A stretch of 34,877 nucleotides of DNA, from the NCBI GenBank assembly GCA_965365345.1, contig CBDUBH010000035.1, positions 1 through 34,877 on the forward strand, in the 5' to 3' direction. Numbering within the stretch: position 1 is the stretch's first letter; every line of letters begins with the position of its first letter. A model generated the notes under the pieces. That model worked only from the letters and a program-made list of their open reading frames with translations. It was not told the DNA's origin and did not search any database. The translations under genes were made by a program, and so were the position numbers. This DNA comes from CBDUBH01 sp965365345. Lineage in GTDB: Bacteria; Bacteroidota; Ignavibacteria; Ignavibacteriales; SURF-24. Positions 1 to 8,664 of this stretch are shown piece by piece.

Positions 1-328
1 GGGAATCGCTCTTTTCAAATACTCTTTTCTTTACCTGGCAACTTGGGTTATTTAGAAAATCCATTCCGGTTGATTTTGAAACTGATGTGTAGATCAAAAT
101 CGGCGTATCAGTATTTTGTTCTCTGATTTTTTGAGCAAGATTAAAACCATCATCTGATTTCTCCATCAAAATATCAAGAATTATTAGATCAGGGTTTTGA
201 TTGATAACAATTTCAAGTCCGCTTGTAAAATTGTTTGCAGTAATTACTTTATGACCTTTTGAGGTTAACAGAATTGTTCCTGCATCCAAAATATCCGGAT
301 CATCATCAATTATTGCAATCAATGACAT
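1..328 (-). CDS. Stand-alone response regulator receiver, 3' part cut by window edge
   Basis: The gene starts with ATG at 328 and runs off the left edge, so about 109 residues are visible. The start reads MSLIAIIDDDPDILDAG, with the acidic cluster typical of a CheY-like receiver. The phosphoacceptor Asp lies in the segment LIILDILMEK. The protein resembles the 135-residue receiver at 1895-2302 in its DDDPD start and its DGF/SGF segment, so the two are probably paralogues. It lies 21 bases after the hybrid kinase and is the last visible member of the hydrogenase-associated run. No output domain is seen, but the C-terminus is missing, so one cannot be excluded. The input kinase is probably one of the two kinases upstream; this is inferred from position only. 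Confidence 0.85.
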   Translation of the reverse strand, partial: MSLIAIIDDDPDILDAGTILLTSKGHKVITANNFTSGLEIVINQNPDLIILDILMEKSDDGFNLAQKIREQNTDTPILIYTSVSKSTGMDFLNNPSCQVKKRVFEKSDS

Positions 329-349
329 AAAATTCCCAAATTAAAATTT

Positions 350-1834
350 TTATTTAACAGGTAGATAAATCGTAAATTCCGATCCTAAATTGTATTCGCT
401 TGTAACTTCAATTTTACCGGAGTAATTATCTATTATTCTTTTCACGATTGAAAGTCCCAATCCGGTTCCGTTTACACTTTTTGTATATTCGTTTTTTGCC
501 CTGTAGAATTCGTTGAAAATATTTTTTAGTTCCTTAGGTTTCATTCCAATTCCGCTATCGGAAATTTTTATGATTATGAAAGTTCCTTTTTGTTCAACTG
601 AAATATCAATATTGCCGAATTCTTTATTGTATTTAATTGCGTTGCTAAGCAAATTTGTAAAAACTCTTTGAATATCGTCATAATCAATTTTGATCAAAGG
701 AAGATTTTCCTTTTTGCAAAAATCCACTTTAATTTTTTTATTTTGAATTTCAACTTCAAGCATTTGAATTACATTTTGCAAAAGTTCAATAATGTCAACA
801 TCTTCAATTTCCCGGTGAATTTGATTTAATTCAATGCTGGAAATATCAAGTAGATCATTTATCATCAAATTTAGATTGTTCAATCTTTTATAAGATCTTT
901 CCAGAAATTCTTTCTTTTTGTTTTCATCAAGATTAAGATCTTCATTTAAGATCATACTTAAAAATCCGGAAACTGCTGCCAGCGGAGCTTTTAATTCGTG
1001 AGCAACCATCGAAACGAATTGCGATTTAAGAATTTCAACTTTTTTTATTTCGGTAATATTTCTTATTACGGTTACAATTCCTGCAAGAGTTTTATCGCTG
1101 TGCAAAACCGGTGAGCATTTAGCTTCAATTATTAATTCTTTATTTTTTGTAAGATCAATTTGAGTTGCGTAAGTTTTGGCTTTTCCGTTGGGTGCGGCAA
1201 GAATTTTTTTTATGATCTCATTGATTTCTTTTGGAAGAATTTCAAAAATTTCATCACCGATAAAAAGTTCATTGATATCAAGATAATTTAACACTGCGGG
1301 ATTGAAAAGAACAAGCTCGCCTGTTTTATTAATTACCAAAACACCTTCTTCAATTGAATTGATAATTGTTTTTGATCTGGATTTTTCGTTTGCAATTTCA
1401 AGCAGATTTTCTTCTTTTTCTTTTTTAAGGCGTTCAGCTTCCAAAATCAAAAGCCGGTTTTCGTAACCTTTTTTTAATTGATTAAGAAGTTCTTCGGGAG
1501 TAAATGGTTTTGGTATATAATTGTATGCGCCGAATTTTGCCGATTCAATTGCTGAATTGTAACTTGCGTATGCGGTAGCAATAAAACAAACGGTATTGGG
1601 TTTTACTCTTTTAATTTCTTTTAAAACATCAATACCGTTCATATCCGGCATCTTTAGATCAATGATCGCCAGATCAAATTCTTTAGATGATGCGAGTTTA
1701 ATTCCATCAGTTCCGTTCTCAGCAATTTCGGCAATGTATCCTTCTGTTTCCAGAAGTCTTTTTGTGCCGATCCTTAAGCCTTTTTCATCATCAATTATCA
1801 GTACATGAGGTTTTTGAACAGTCAATAATTTCAC
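350..1834 (-). CDS. Receiver-PAS-histidine kinase hybrid
   Basis: The 494-residue cytoplasmic protein begins with a receiver (about 10-125; likely phospho-Asp D59, conserved Lys K109 in IPKPF). A short helical linker follows (120-150), then a PAS-like domain (about 155-265), a HisKA dimerisation domain with H279 in MVAHELKAP, and a HATPase domain with the N box NLLSNAIKYN, the G1 box DSGIGM and the G2 box GTGLGLSIVK. There are no membrane segments. A receiver at the N-terminus of a kinase usually means it takes phosphate from another kinase and relays or gates its own activity. The start is GTG at 1834, with no strong Shine-Dalgarno; a TTG three codons in is an alternative. It is 60 bases downstream of the small receiver and in the same direction as hydCBA, so I infer a role in signalling linked to the hydrogenase. 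The PAS ligand is not predictable. Confidence 0.9.
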   Translation of the reverse strand: MKLLTVQKPHVLIIDDEKGLRIGTKRLLETEGYIAEIAENGTDGIKLASSKEFDLAIIDLKMPDMNGIDVLKEIKRVKPNTVCFIATAYASYNSAIESAKFGAYNYIPKPFTPEELLNQLKKGYENRLLILEAERLKKEKEENLLEIANEKSRSKTIINSIEEGVLVINKTGELVLFNPAVLNYLDINELFIGDEIFEILPKEINEIIKKILAAPNGKAKTYATQIDLTKNKELIIEAKCSPVLHSDKTLAGIVTVIRNITEIKKVEILKSQFVSMVAHELKAPLAAVSGFLSMILNEDLNLDENKKKEFLERSYKRLNNLNLMINDLLDISSIELNQIHREIEDVDIIELLQNVIQMLEVEIQNKKIKVDFCKKENLPLIKIDYDDIQRVFTNLLSNAIKYNKEFGNIDISVEQKGTFIIIKISDSGIGMKPKELKNIFNEFYRAKNEYTKSVNGTGLGLSIVKRIIDNYSGKIEVTSEYNLGSEFTIYLPVK

Positions 1835-1894
1835 TTAATTTGTGAACGAATTAGTAAATCAATATAAGACATAATCATCTAATTAACAAAGGTT

Positions 1895-2302
1895 TTAAGC
1901 TGACCAGTAGCTTTCCAATTTTTGTAATAAATCTTCTGTGATCACAGGTTTTTCAATTATTTCATCGCATTTGATCCATTCTTTTTCTTCTTCGGTTGAT
2001 GAGTCAAATTTAAATCCTGTAGTATAAGTTGCCGAAGTTAAAATGAATACCGGAATTTTTTTCCCGTGCTCATCTTTTTTTATTTTGTGGCAAAGTATAA
2101 ATCCTGAATCATGTTCTTCCATAATCAGATCAACAATGGCGGCTTCGGGTTTTTCTTTCTTAAATAGATTCCATCCATCTTCAACATTTTCGGCTGTAAA
2201 AACTTTATGTCCCAATGCCTCAAGTTGTATTTTTGTTTGATCCAAAAGATCCGGATCATCATCAACTAACAGAATTTTTTTTGATTTAATGTCGTATGTC
2301 AT
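1895..2302 (-). CDS. Stand-alone response regulator receiver (CheY-like)
   Basis: The 135-residue protein is a single receiver domain with the acidic pocket DDDPD near residue 14, phospho-Asp D58 in AAIVDLIME, a Ser/Thr switch region (ILTSATY) and a Lys in IIEKPV. No DNA-binding or enzymatic output domain is present, and the length is that of a lone receiver. The ATG at 2302 is preceded by CGGAGAT, a good ribosome binding site. It lies 23 bases downstream of the hydrogenase-domain histidine kinase, its most likely phosphodonor. Stand-alone receivers act as phosphate shuttles or by protein contact, so the final output of this pathway is probably the hybrid kinase next to it or a protein elsewhere. 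This is inference. Confidence 0.9.
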   Translation of the reverse strand: MTYDIKSKKILLVDDDPDLLDQTKIQLEALGHKVFTAENVEDGWNLFKKEKPEAAIVDLIMEEHDSGFILCHKIKKDEHGKKIPVFILTSATYTTGFKFDSSTEEEKEWIKCDEIIEKPVITEDLLQKLESYWSA

Positions 2303-2325
2303 TTTAATATCTCCGGGGTTCTGTA

Positions 2326-4302
2326 TTAATTATTATTTATCGGAATTTTTATTTTAACTTCAGTTCCGGTATTTTCCAAACTATATACTTCTATTTCGCC
2401 TTTATGCATTTTAATGATTCCGTAAGAAATTGCTAAACCTAATCCCGTTCCTTTTCCAATTTTTTTCGTTGTAAAAAAAGGAGTGAAAATTTTGCTTATA
2501 TTTTCTTTTGGAATTCCGCAACCGTTATCCTTAACGCTGATTTCAATATTTTGATCTTTCTGCTGAAATTCAATTTGAATTAATTTTTCTTTATTTTCTT
2601 CCAAAGATTCAGCAGCATTGCTCAAAAGATTTGTAAATACTTGTTTTAATTGAGATTTATCTGCATTTAGAAAAATATTTTCTTTAGATATATTATTTAC
2701 TTTTAAATTAACACCGGCAAAAATCGGATTAATTTTAAGAGTTTTAATAATATCTTTTACAAAATCCTCAAAATTAAATTTTGTAATATTTACACTTCCC
2801 TGTCTTGCAAAATTAAGCAGGTTTGCTACAATACTTTTACATCTGTTCGCTTCTTCAATTATAAACTGAAGATCTTCTTTTGAGGTATTCTGATCTGAAA
2901 TTTTTCCCAGGTTTTTTTTTAGCAATTCCGCATAAAGCATTATTGAACCAAGCGGATTATTAATTTCATGAGCAACTCCTGCAGCCAATTCGCCGATTGA
3001 AGCAAGTTTTTCGGCTGTGTGAAGTTGATCTTTCGTATTTTTCAGATCATCATAAGCTTTTTTTAATTTTTCAATTAAATACGGCAGACACATATCATCT
3101 TCTGCCAATCCTTTTGAAATTGCAATTGCATATTCACGACAGGTTTTATATCCGCAAGCCGAACAATTCAGTTCATCGCTTCCCGTAATTTTATTTGATC
3201 TTAGCAATATTTCAGCGATCTTTTCTTCTGAAGGCATCGGTCTTCTTCGGTCTTTTGCTATAAATTTTCTTCTCAAATTTAGATTTCGGGCATTATAAAT
3301 ATTGCTTTTCCAAATCTGCCTGTCGCATGAATGCAGCTTTTCATAAACATAATGAATTACTTTATTTCGCTTTGCGTAATAATTCAAATTACTATCAATT
3401 GCCGGTCCGCTAATGCAGCCTTCGCAAAAAAGCATATCAACAAATTTTGCTTTTATATTTTCCGATTTAATATCATTAATGATATCTGTAACTTTATCTT
3501 TTCCTTCAACAACAATAATTTCTTTTTCCAGAATGTCATTCGGAATTCCTGCCGATTTTAATAATCCACCGGGTAATGGAAACGCTTTTCCTTTTTGAGA
3601 ATGCGGCGGATCAAATTCGGAAATTCCCAATTCATTAATTTTAATTTCAAAATCAGTCAATAAATTTTTTACTTCCGGGAAAGTTAATACCGCATCAATT
3701 ATTCCAGCGACTTCATCATCTTTGTATTCATCTTTTTTTGCAATGCATGGACCAATAAAAACAAGTTTAATTTCATTACCAAATTCTGCTTTTAAATATT
3801 TTCCGAGTGCTATCATCGGCGAAACAATACAAACTAGATTTTCTGTTAATTCAGGAAAATATTTTTCGATATAAGTATAGATCGCCGGACAAGTTGATGA
3901 AATTAAAGTTTTATTGTTTGATTCAAGAATTTCTTTTTGATAAAGTTCGCTTATAAGATCAGCGCCAAAAGATGTTTCACAAACTTTTTTAAATCCTGCC
4001 TTTCTTAATGCTGATGGTAATTTAGGATAATTTTCAGTGAAAGATGCCGGAAAAGAAGGCGCAATTAATGCAAATACTTCTTCTCCGCTTGTGATCATTG
4101 ACCGAACTTTTTTTAGATCACTTTCAGTTCGTTTAGCATTTTGAGAACAAACTTTTATGCAATGCCCGCAACTGATACATCTTTCCGCAATAACTACGGC
4201 TTGTCCGTTTACCACTTTTATCGCTTTTGCCGGGCACTCTCTTATACAAGAATAACATCTCTTGCATTTTTGCCCGATTGTACTGACAATACCGTGTTCC
4301 AT
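2326..4302 (-). CDS. [FeFe]-hydrogenase-like sensor domain fused to a histidine kinase (HydS-like sensor)
   Basis: The 658-residue protein starts with two [4Fe-4S] ferredoxin motifs (C13, C16, C19, C23 and C42, C45, C48, C52). A hydrogenase large-subunit-like domain follows (about 70-345), with recognisable but altered H-cluster loops: SSTCPA at C138, GPCIAKKDE at C186 and FCEGCISGP at C293/C296. A second Fe-S motif follows (C380, C383, C388, C405, with CSACGYKTC). The C-terminal part is a kinase: HisKA with H445 in VAHEINNPLGS and a HATPase with NLLSNAAES, DNGCGIP and GTGLGL. The loops differ from the catalytic hydrogenase next door (TSCCPGW, MPCTVKK, ACPGGC) and resemble sensory, HydS-type relatives. 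I infer a cytoplasmic hydrogen or redox sensor that signals by phosphorylation. It lies 36 bases after hydA and upstream of receiver genes. There is no obvious Shine-Dalgarno before ATG 4302. Confidence 0.85.
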   Translation of the reverse strand: MEHGIVSTIGQKCKRCYSCIRECPAKAIKVVNGQAVVIAERCISCGHCIKVCSQNAKRTESDLKKVRSMITSGEEVFALIAPSFPASFTENYPKLPSALRKAGFKKVCETSFGADLISELYQKEILESNNKTLISSTCPAIYTYIEKYFPELTENLVCIVSPMIALGKYLKAEFGNEIKLVFIGPCIAKKDEYKDDEVAGIIDAVLTFPEVKNLLTDFEIKINELGISEFDPPHSQKGKAFPLPGGLLKSAGIPNDILEKEIIVVEGKDKVTDIINDIKSENIKAKFVDMLFCEGCISGPAIDSNLNYYAKRNKVIHYVYEKLHSCDRQIWKSNIYNARNLNLRRKFIAKDRRRPMPSEEKIAEILLRSNKITGSDELNCSACGYKTCREYAIAISKGLAEDDMCLPYLIEKLKKAYDDLKNTKDQLHTAEKLASIGELAAGVAHEINNPLGSIMLYAELLKKNLGKISDQNTSKEDLQFIIEEANRCKSIVANLLNFARQGSVNITKFNFEDFVKDIIKTLKINPIFAGVNLKVNNISKENIFLNADKSQLKQVFTNLLSNAAESLEENKEKLIQIEFQQKDQNIEISVKDNGCGIPKENISKIFTPFFTTKKIGKGTGLGLAISYGIIKMHKGEIEVYSLENTGTEVKIKIPINNN

Positions 4303-4319
4303 TTTTTTAGAAATTAAAT

Positions 4320-4333
4320 TGAAATTAATTTCA
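4320..4333. promoter_or_regulatory. 14-bp perfect palindrome between hydA and the sensor kinase
   Basis: TGAAATTAATTTCA lies in the 36-base gap between the hydA stop and the kinase start and is a perfect inverted repeat. It has no loop and no T-run, so it is not a terminator. It could be an operator or chance in AT-rich DNA; nothing else supports a role. Confidence 0.25.
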
Positions 4334-4338
4334 GTTAA

Positions 4339-6072
4339 TTAATGTTTATCATGAAGAATTTCTTTACGGTTCACATAACTTGTATGCAATAGTTCATGAG
4401 CCAAATGTCCGTTTGGTTCACCGAGAAATTCTTTGTAAACAGTTTTTACTGCTTCATTTTCATGAGATTTTCTAATAACCATTTGGTTATCAATTTCATA
4501 AAGTGCTTTTATTCTTTTTTGGACTTTTTCAGGTTTTGCGTGAATCGGCTGGCCGCCTCCGTTTATACAGCCGCCGGGGCAAGCCATTACTTCGATGAAA
4601 TCATATTTGGATTTTCCTTCGGCAACTTCATCTAAAATCTGATCAACATTTCCAATTCCGTTTACAACAGCGATGTTCAAATTAAGATCGGCAACTTTTA
4701 CGGTTGTTTCCTTTACTCCTTGCGATCCGCGTATATCTTCAAACTCAAGTTTATCCAATTCTTCACCGGTGATCATATTATAAGCGGTGCGCAAAGCTGC
4801 TTCCATTACACCACCCGAAGTTCCGAAAATTACTGCCGCTCCGGTTGATTCACCTAAAGGATTATCAAATTTATCTTCAGGAAGATCGTTAAAATCAATT
4901 CCTGCAGATTTAAATAATCTTACTAGCTCGCGAGTGGTTACAACTGCATCGACATCCTGCATAAAATCTTCAGCTAATTCGGGTCTTGCACTTTCAAATT
5001 TTTTCACTGTACAAGGCATTATTGAAACTACGAAAATATCTTTCGGATCGATTCCCATTTTTTTTGCATAAAATGATTTTGTTAATGCACCAAGCATTTC
5101 ATGAGGTGATTTACAAGATGAAACATGTTCTAATAATTCAGGTCTGTTTTGCTCTATATATTTTATCCAACCCGGGCAGCAGCTTGTAAACATCGGCATT
5201 TTTTTACCATTATTTACTCTACCGATAAGTTCAGTTGCTTCTTCAATAATTGTAAGATCTGCCGCAAAATTTGTATCAAATACTTTATCAAATCCTAATC
5301 TTCTTAATGCAGTTACTAATTGTCCGGTTGCATTATATCCTAAAGGTAAATTGTATTCTTCACCAATAGAAGCTCTAACTGCAGGTGCAATTTGTGCAAT
5401 AGTATATTTTTTCTTTGAATTAATTGCATAGCTGACTTCTTTAAGCGAACTTTTTTCTCTTAATGCTGCAGTTGGACAAACTAAAATACACTGTCCGCAC
5501 AAAATACAATCGCTTACATTTAAACCTTTATTATAAGGTGTTGTAACGATTGAAGAAAATCCGCGATTACTGAAATCGATCGCTCCGACTTTTTGAATTT
5601 CGTTACAAACTCTAACGCATCTTCCGCATAAGATACATTTTGCCGGATCTCTTTCCATTGAAGGACTGGAAGCATCAATTGCGTGTTGTTTTGTTTCGCC
5701 GGAAAATCTGTGTTCTCTAATTCCGTATTGTTCGGAAAGATCCTGCAATTCGCAATTTTTATTTCTAACGCATATTAAACAATCTTGCGGATGATTTTCA
5801 ACCAATAATTCAACTATGGTTTTTCTTGATTTTCTTACTCTTGGTGAATTTGTTTCAACTACCATTCCGTCATAAACCGGAAAAGCGCAGGAAGGCACTA
5901 AATTTCTTTGTCCTTCAACTTCAACAACGCAAATTCGGCAAGCTCCGGTAGGTGCAAGATCTTTAAGATGGCAAAGTGTGGGAACATTTATTCCTACAGA
6001 TTTTGCAGCATCAAGAATTGTCATACCTTCTTCGGCATTTATTTTTATATTATTTATGGTTAACTGAACCAT
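4339..6072 (-). CDS. hydA: NADH-linked [FeFe] hydrogenase, catalytic subunit HydA
   Basis: This is the 577-residue catalytic subunit, which makes or oxidises H2 at the H-cluster. From the N-terminus it has a plant-type [2Fe-2S] domain (C34, C45, C48, C62), a His-Cys [4Fe-4S] site (H94, C98, C101, C107), two ferredoxin-type [4Fe-4S] sites (C146/149/152/156 and C189/192/195/199), then the H-cluster domain with L1 TSCCPGW (C298, C299), L2 IMPCTVKKFE (C354) and L3 MACPGGCINGGGQP (C498, C502), and the small-subunit-like tail. All cluster ligands are present, so it should be active. It lacks the extra C-terminal [2Fe-2S] domain of some longer relatives. There is no twin-arginine signal, so it is cytoplasmic. 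AGGAGAG precedes ATG 6072. It follows hydB by 27 bases in the same operon. Whether the complex bifurcates with ferredoxin or uses NADH alone cannot be read from motifs. Confidence 0.95.
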   Translation of the reverse strand: MVQLTINNIKINAEEGMTILDAAKSVGINVPTLCHLKDLAPTGACRICVVEVEGQRNLVPSCAFPVYDGMVVETNSPRVRKSRKTIVELLVENHPQDCLICVRNKNCELQDLSEQYGIREHRFSGETKQHAIDASSPSMERDPAKCILCGRCVRVCNEIQKVGAIDFSNRGFSSIVTTPYNKGLNVSDCILCGQCILVCPTAALREKSSLKEVSYAINSKKKYTIAQIAPAVRASIGEEYNLPLGYNATGQLVTALRRLGFDKVFDTNFAADLTIIEEATELIGRVNNGKKMPMFTSCCPGWIKYIEQNRPELLEHVSSCKSPHEMLGALTKSFYAKKMGIDPKDIFVVSIMPCTVKKFESARPELAEDFMQDVDAVVTTRELVRLFKSAGIDFNDLPEDKFDNPLGESTGAAVIFGTSGGVMEAALRTAYNMITGEELDKLEFEDIRGSQGVKETTVKVADLNLNIAVVNGIGNVDQILDEVAEGKSKYDFIEVMACPGGCINGGGQPIHAKPEKVQKRIKALYEIDNQMVIRKSHENEAVKTVYKEFLGEPNGHLAHELLHTSYVNRKEILHDKH

Positions 6073-6099
6073 ATTACTCTCCTGCTAAATTTTTTCCGG

Positions 6100-8085
6100 T
6101 TAGTTTATTGAAATAGCTTTAAATCTACATGAATCAAAACACATTCCGCATTGAATACATTTATCTTGAACGATATAATGTGCTTGTCCTTTTTCACCGA
6201 GAATCGCTTCGTTCGGGCATTTCTTGATACACAACCCGCAACCGCTGCAAATGCTGTTATCAATTTCAAAAGTCAGCAATTCCTTACAAACTCCGGATGG
6301 ACATTTTCTATCGTATAAATGAGCTTCATATTCATCTTTAAAATATTTCAATCCGGAAAGAACCGGATTCGGAGCAGATTGTCCTAATCCGCAAAGTGAA
6401 GTATCTTTAATAACATCAGCCAATCTTTGTAAATGCACTATTCCTTTAAATCTTTGAAGCTGATCTAATTTATTTGCGGTTGATTTATAACTTTTCGGAA
6501 TTCTTTCAATAATTTCCAACATTCTTTTTGTACCTTCACGGCAAGGAACGCATTTTCCGCAGGATTCATTTTGAATGAATGTTAAAAAGAATTTCGCAAC
6601 ATCAACCATACAAGTATCTTCATCCATTACCACAAAACCACCGCTGCCCATCATTGCACCGACAGTCTTCAAGGATTCATAATCAACTTGAGTTTTAATT
6701 ACGCTATCTGGTAAACATCCGCCTGAAGGTCCGCCTATCTGAACAGCTTTAAACATTTTGTTATCCGGAATTCCCCCGCCGATCTTAAAAACAACATCTT
6801 CTAAAGTTACGCCCATCGGAACTTCAACAAGGCCGCAATTTTTTACATTTCCTGAAAGCGCAAAAACTTTTGTTCCTTTACTTGATGCAGTACCAATTGA
6901 AGAAAACCAGGCGGAACCTTTTGAAATTACGGAAGAAATATTTGCCAGAGTTTCAACATTATTTATGATGGTTGGTTTGCCCCAAAGTCCTGCCTTTGCA
7001 GGAAATGGAGGACGGGGTTTTGGCATTCCTCTTTTACCTTCAATAGATGCAATAAGTGCAGTTTCTTCACCGCAGACAAATGCACCGGCACCTTTTTTTA
7101 CTTTAAGATCAAAATTGAAATTACTTCCTAAAATATTTTTTCCGAGCAATCCGTATTTTTTACATTCTTGAATTGATTTTTCTAATCTTTCAATTGCCAA
7201 AGGGTATTCAGCACGGCAATAAATGTAACCGAAATTCGCTTCAATTGCGTATGCGGCAATCAACATACCTTCGATGATTCTGTAAGGATCACTTTCAAGA
7301 ACGCTTCTATCCATAAATGCGCCGGGATCGCCTTCATCAGCATTACAAATTACATATTTTGATTCTGATTTATTTTGAAAAGCCAATTCCCATTTTTTTC
7401 CGGTAGGAAATCCACCGCCGCCGCGCCCTCTTAATCCGCTTTCTAATACTTCTTTAATTACGTTTTCGGGTTTCATTAAACGGATCACTTTATCTAATGC
7501 CTTAAAACCACCGAAAGCTAAATAAGAATCTATAGAATCAGGATTCATGATTCCGCAATTTTCAAGAACAACTTTTAATTGATGTCTGAAAAAAGGATCT
7601 TCATTGATTCCGGGAATTTCAGGAGTTGGAATTCCGTGTGTACCAAGTAATTTTTCTTTGAAAATACCTTTTTCAACAATTGTTCTTTGAATTAATTTTG
7701 AAACGATCTTCGGTGTAATTTCGCAATAAGAAATTCTATCTTGTCCGGGAAGTTTTATATCCACAATTACTTCTTTAGCGCAATAACCGATACATCCGGT
7801 AGCTTCAATTTGCGCTTTAATATTTAATTTTTCCAGTTCGGCAATAATGGCTTCTTCAACCTTCTTTGCGCCTGATGCTAAACCGCACGTTCCCATTCCG
7901 ATAAAAATCACCGGAACATCGTGTTCCTGATATTTTAATTTTCTGTTTAATGATTTTATTTTTTCTTTACATTCATTGCTTGTATGGCAAAGCGGACCTT
8001 CTGTACAGCAGCTGATAAATTGATCGCAAGGTTTTTCGTTGCTGTGCCAGCATTCATTACAGCATTTATCTAAAAAAGTATTCAT
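6100..8085 (-). CDS. hydB: NADH-linked [FeFe] hydrogenase, flavin/NAD(H) subunit HydB (NuoF-like)
   Basis: The 661-residue NuoF-like subunit binds FMN and NAD(H) and passes electrons to HydA. It has a thioredoxin-fold [2Fe-2S] domain (about 57-145; GMGTCGLASG and ATGCIGYCA), then the NuoF core with the glycine-rich GLRGRGGGGFPTGKKWE, CNADEGDPGAFMDRS, GAGAFVCGEETAL and the [4Fe-4S] motif ESCGKCVPCREG, and a C-terminal pair of [4Fe-4S] motifs (CSGCGLCIKKCP and CIQCGMCFDSC). An unusual cysteine-rich N-terminal extension (residues 8-39, eight Cys) precedes the thioredoxin-like part. It starts four bases inside hydC (ATGA overlap) behind GGGGGA, so the two are translationally coupled. NuoF of complex I is excluded by the extra ferredoxin domains and the neighbours. 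Confidence 0.95.
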   Translation of the reverse strand: MNTFLDKCCNECWHSNEKPCDQFISCCTEGPLCHTSNECKEKIKSLNRKLKYQEHDVPVIFIGMGTCGLASGAKKVEEAIIAELEKLNIKAQIEATGCIGYCAKEVIVDIKLPGQDRISYCEITPKIVSKLIQRTIVEKGIFKEKLLGTHGIPTPEIPGINEDPFFRHQLKVVLENCGIMNPDSIDSYLAFGGFKALDKVIRLMKPENVIKEVLESGLRGRGGGGFPTGKKWELAFQNKSESKYVICNADEGDPGAFMDRSVLESDPYRIIEGMLIAAYAIEANFGYIYCRAEYPLAIERLEKSIQECKKYGLLGKNILGSNFNFDLKVKKGAGAFVCGEETALIASIEGKRGMPKPRPPFPAKAGLWGKPTIINNVETLANISSVISKGSAWFSSIGTASSKGTKVFALSGNVKNCGLVEVPMGVTLEDVVFKIGGGIPDNKMFKAVQIGGPSGGCLPDSVIKTQVDYESLKTVGAMMGSGGFVVMDEDTCMVDVAKFFLTFIQNESCGKCVPCREGTKRMLEIIERIPKSYKSTANKLDQLQRFKGIVHLQRLADVIKDTSLCGLGQSAPNPVLSGLKYFKDEYEAHLYDRKCPSGVCKELLTFEIDNSICSGCGLCIKKCPNEAILGEKGQAHYIVQDKCIQCGMCFDSCRFKAISIN

Positions 8086-8573
8086 TGTTCCCCCGCAATT
8101 TGTTTTTCTATGCGATTTTCGGAATCTTCATTCACATATTTTTTGATAATCTTTGGAATGTCTTTTACGGTAGCTCTTCCGTAATAATCTTCATTAACAT
8201 TGATCACGGGAGCAATACTGCAAGCGCCGATGCAAGCAACGGTTTCCAGCGTAAAGTTTTTATCACGGGTTGTTTCACCTGCTTTAATATTAAGCGCGGT
8301 CTCTAAAGCGAAAAGCAAATTTGCCGAACCTTTTACATGGCAAGCTGTACCTCTGCAAATTCTGATAACATTTTTTCCCAGAGGTTTTAATCTGAATTGA
8401 TTGTAAAAAGTCGCAACTCCGTAGATCCTGCTGACTGGAATTTCAATGAAAGTTGCTATTTCTTCCAAAGCACTTTCAGGTAAATATCCGTAAATATTTT
8501 GAACATCTTGCAATAATGAGATCAAATTGCTTTTGTCTTTAGGCGGATATTTCTCAAAAATATTTGAATGCAT
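8082..8573 (-). CDS. hydC: NADH-linked [FeFe] hydrogenase, small subunit HydC (NuoE-like)
   Basis: The 163-residue NuoE-like protein has a helical N-terminus and a thioredoxin-fold [2Fe-2S] domain with ligands C73 and C78 (CRGTAC) and C114 and C118 (CIGAC). In HydABC it pairs with HydB and carries electrons. It is the first gene of the hydrogenase run. The start ATG 8573 has AAGGTGG a few bases upstream. The stop overlaps the hydB start. The 244 bases upstream, shared with a divergent cation transporter, contain a palindromic operator candidate. The length is normal for the family. Alone it could be mistaken for complex I NuoE, but the neighbours fix the assignment. Confidence 0.93.
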   Translation of the reverse strand: MHSNIFEKYPPKDKSNLISLLQDVQNIYGYLPESALEEIATFIEIPVSRIYGVATFYNQFRLKPLGKNVIRICRGTACHVKGSANLLFALETALNIKAGETTRDKNFTLETVACIGACSIAPVINVNEDYYGRATVKDIPKIIKKYVNEDSENRIEKQIAGEQ

Positions 8574-8664
8574 GAAGCCACCTTTTTTATTTGATTATCA
8601 AGATTTTCGCAATTTATGTACCATACAATATGTCTTTTTTTATCTTCTTTATTTACAATATTTT

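Noticed and set aside
301..2270. Repeated ATCCGGATCATCATC-like sequence in several places
   Set aside because: It encodes the conserved DDDPD of the receiver domains; it is a shared codon pattern, not a DNA repeat.
2326..4302. Reading the kinase as a second catalytic [FeFe] hydrogenase
   Set aside because: The H-cluster loops are altered and the C-terminus is a complete histidine kinase.
6758..7171. 137-codon open frame on the plus strand
   Set aside because: It lies fully inside hydB on the opposite strand; its residues show no domain and no ribosome binding site is seen.
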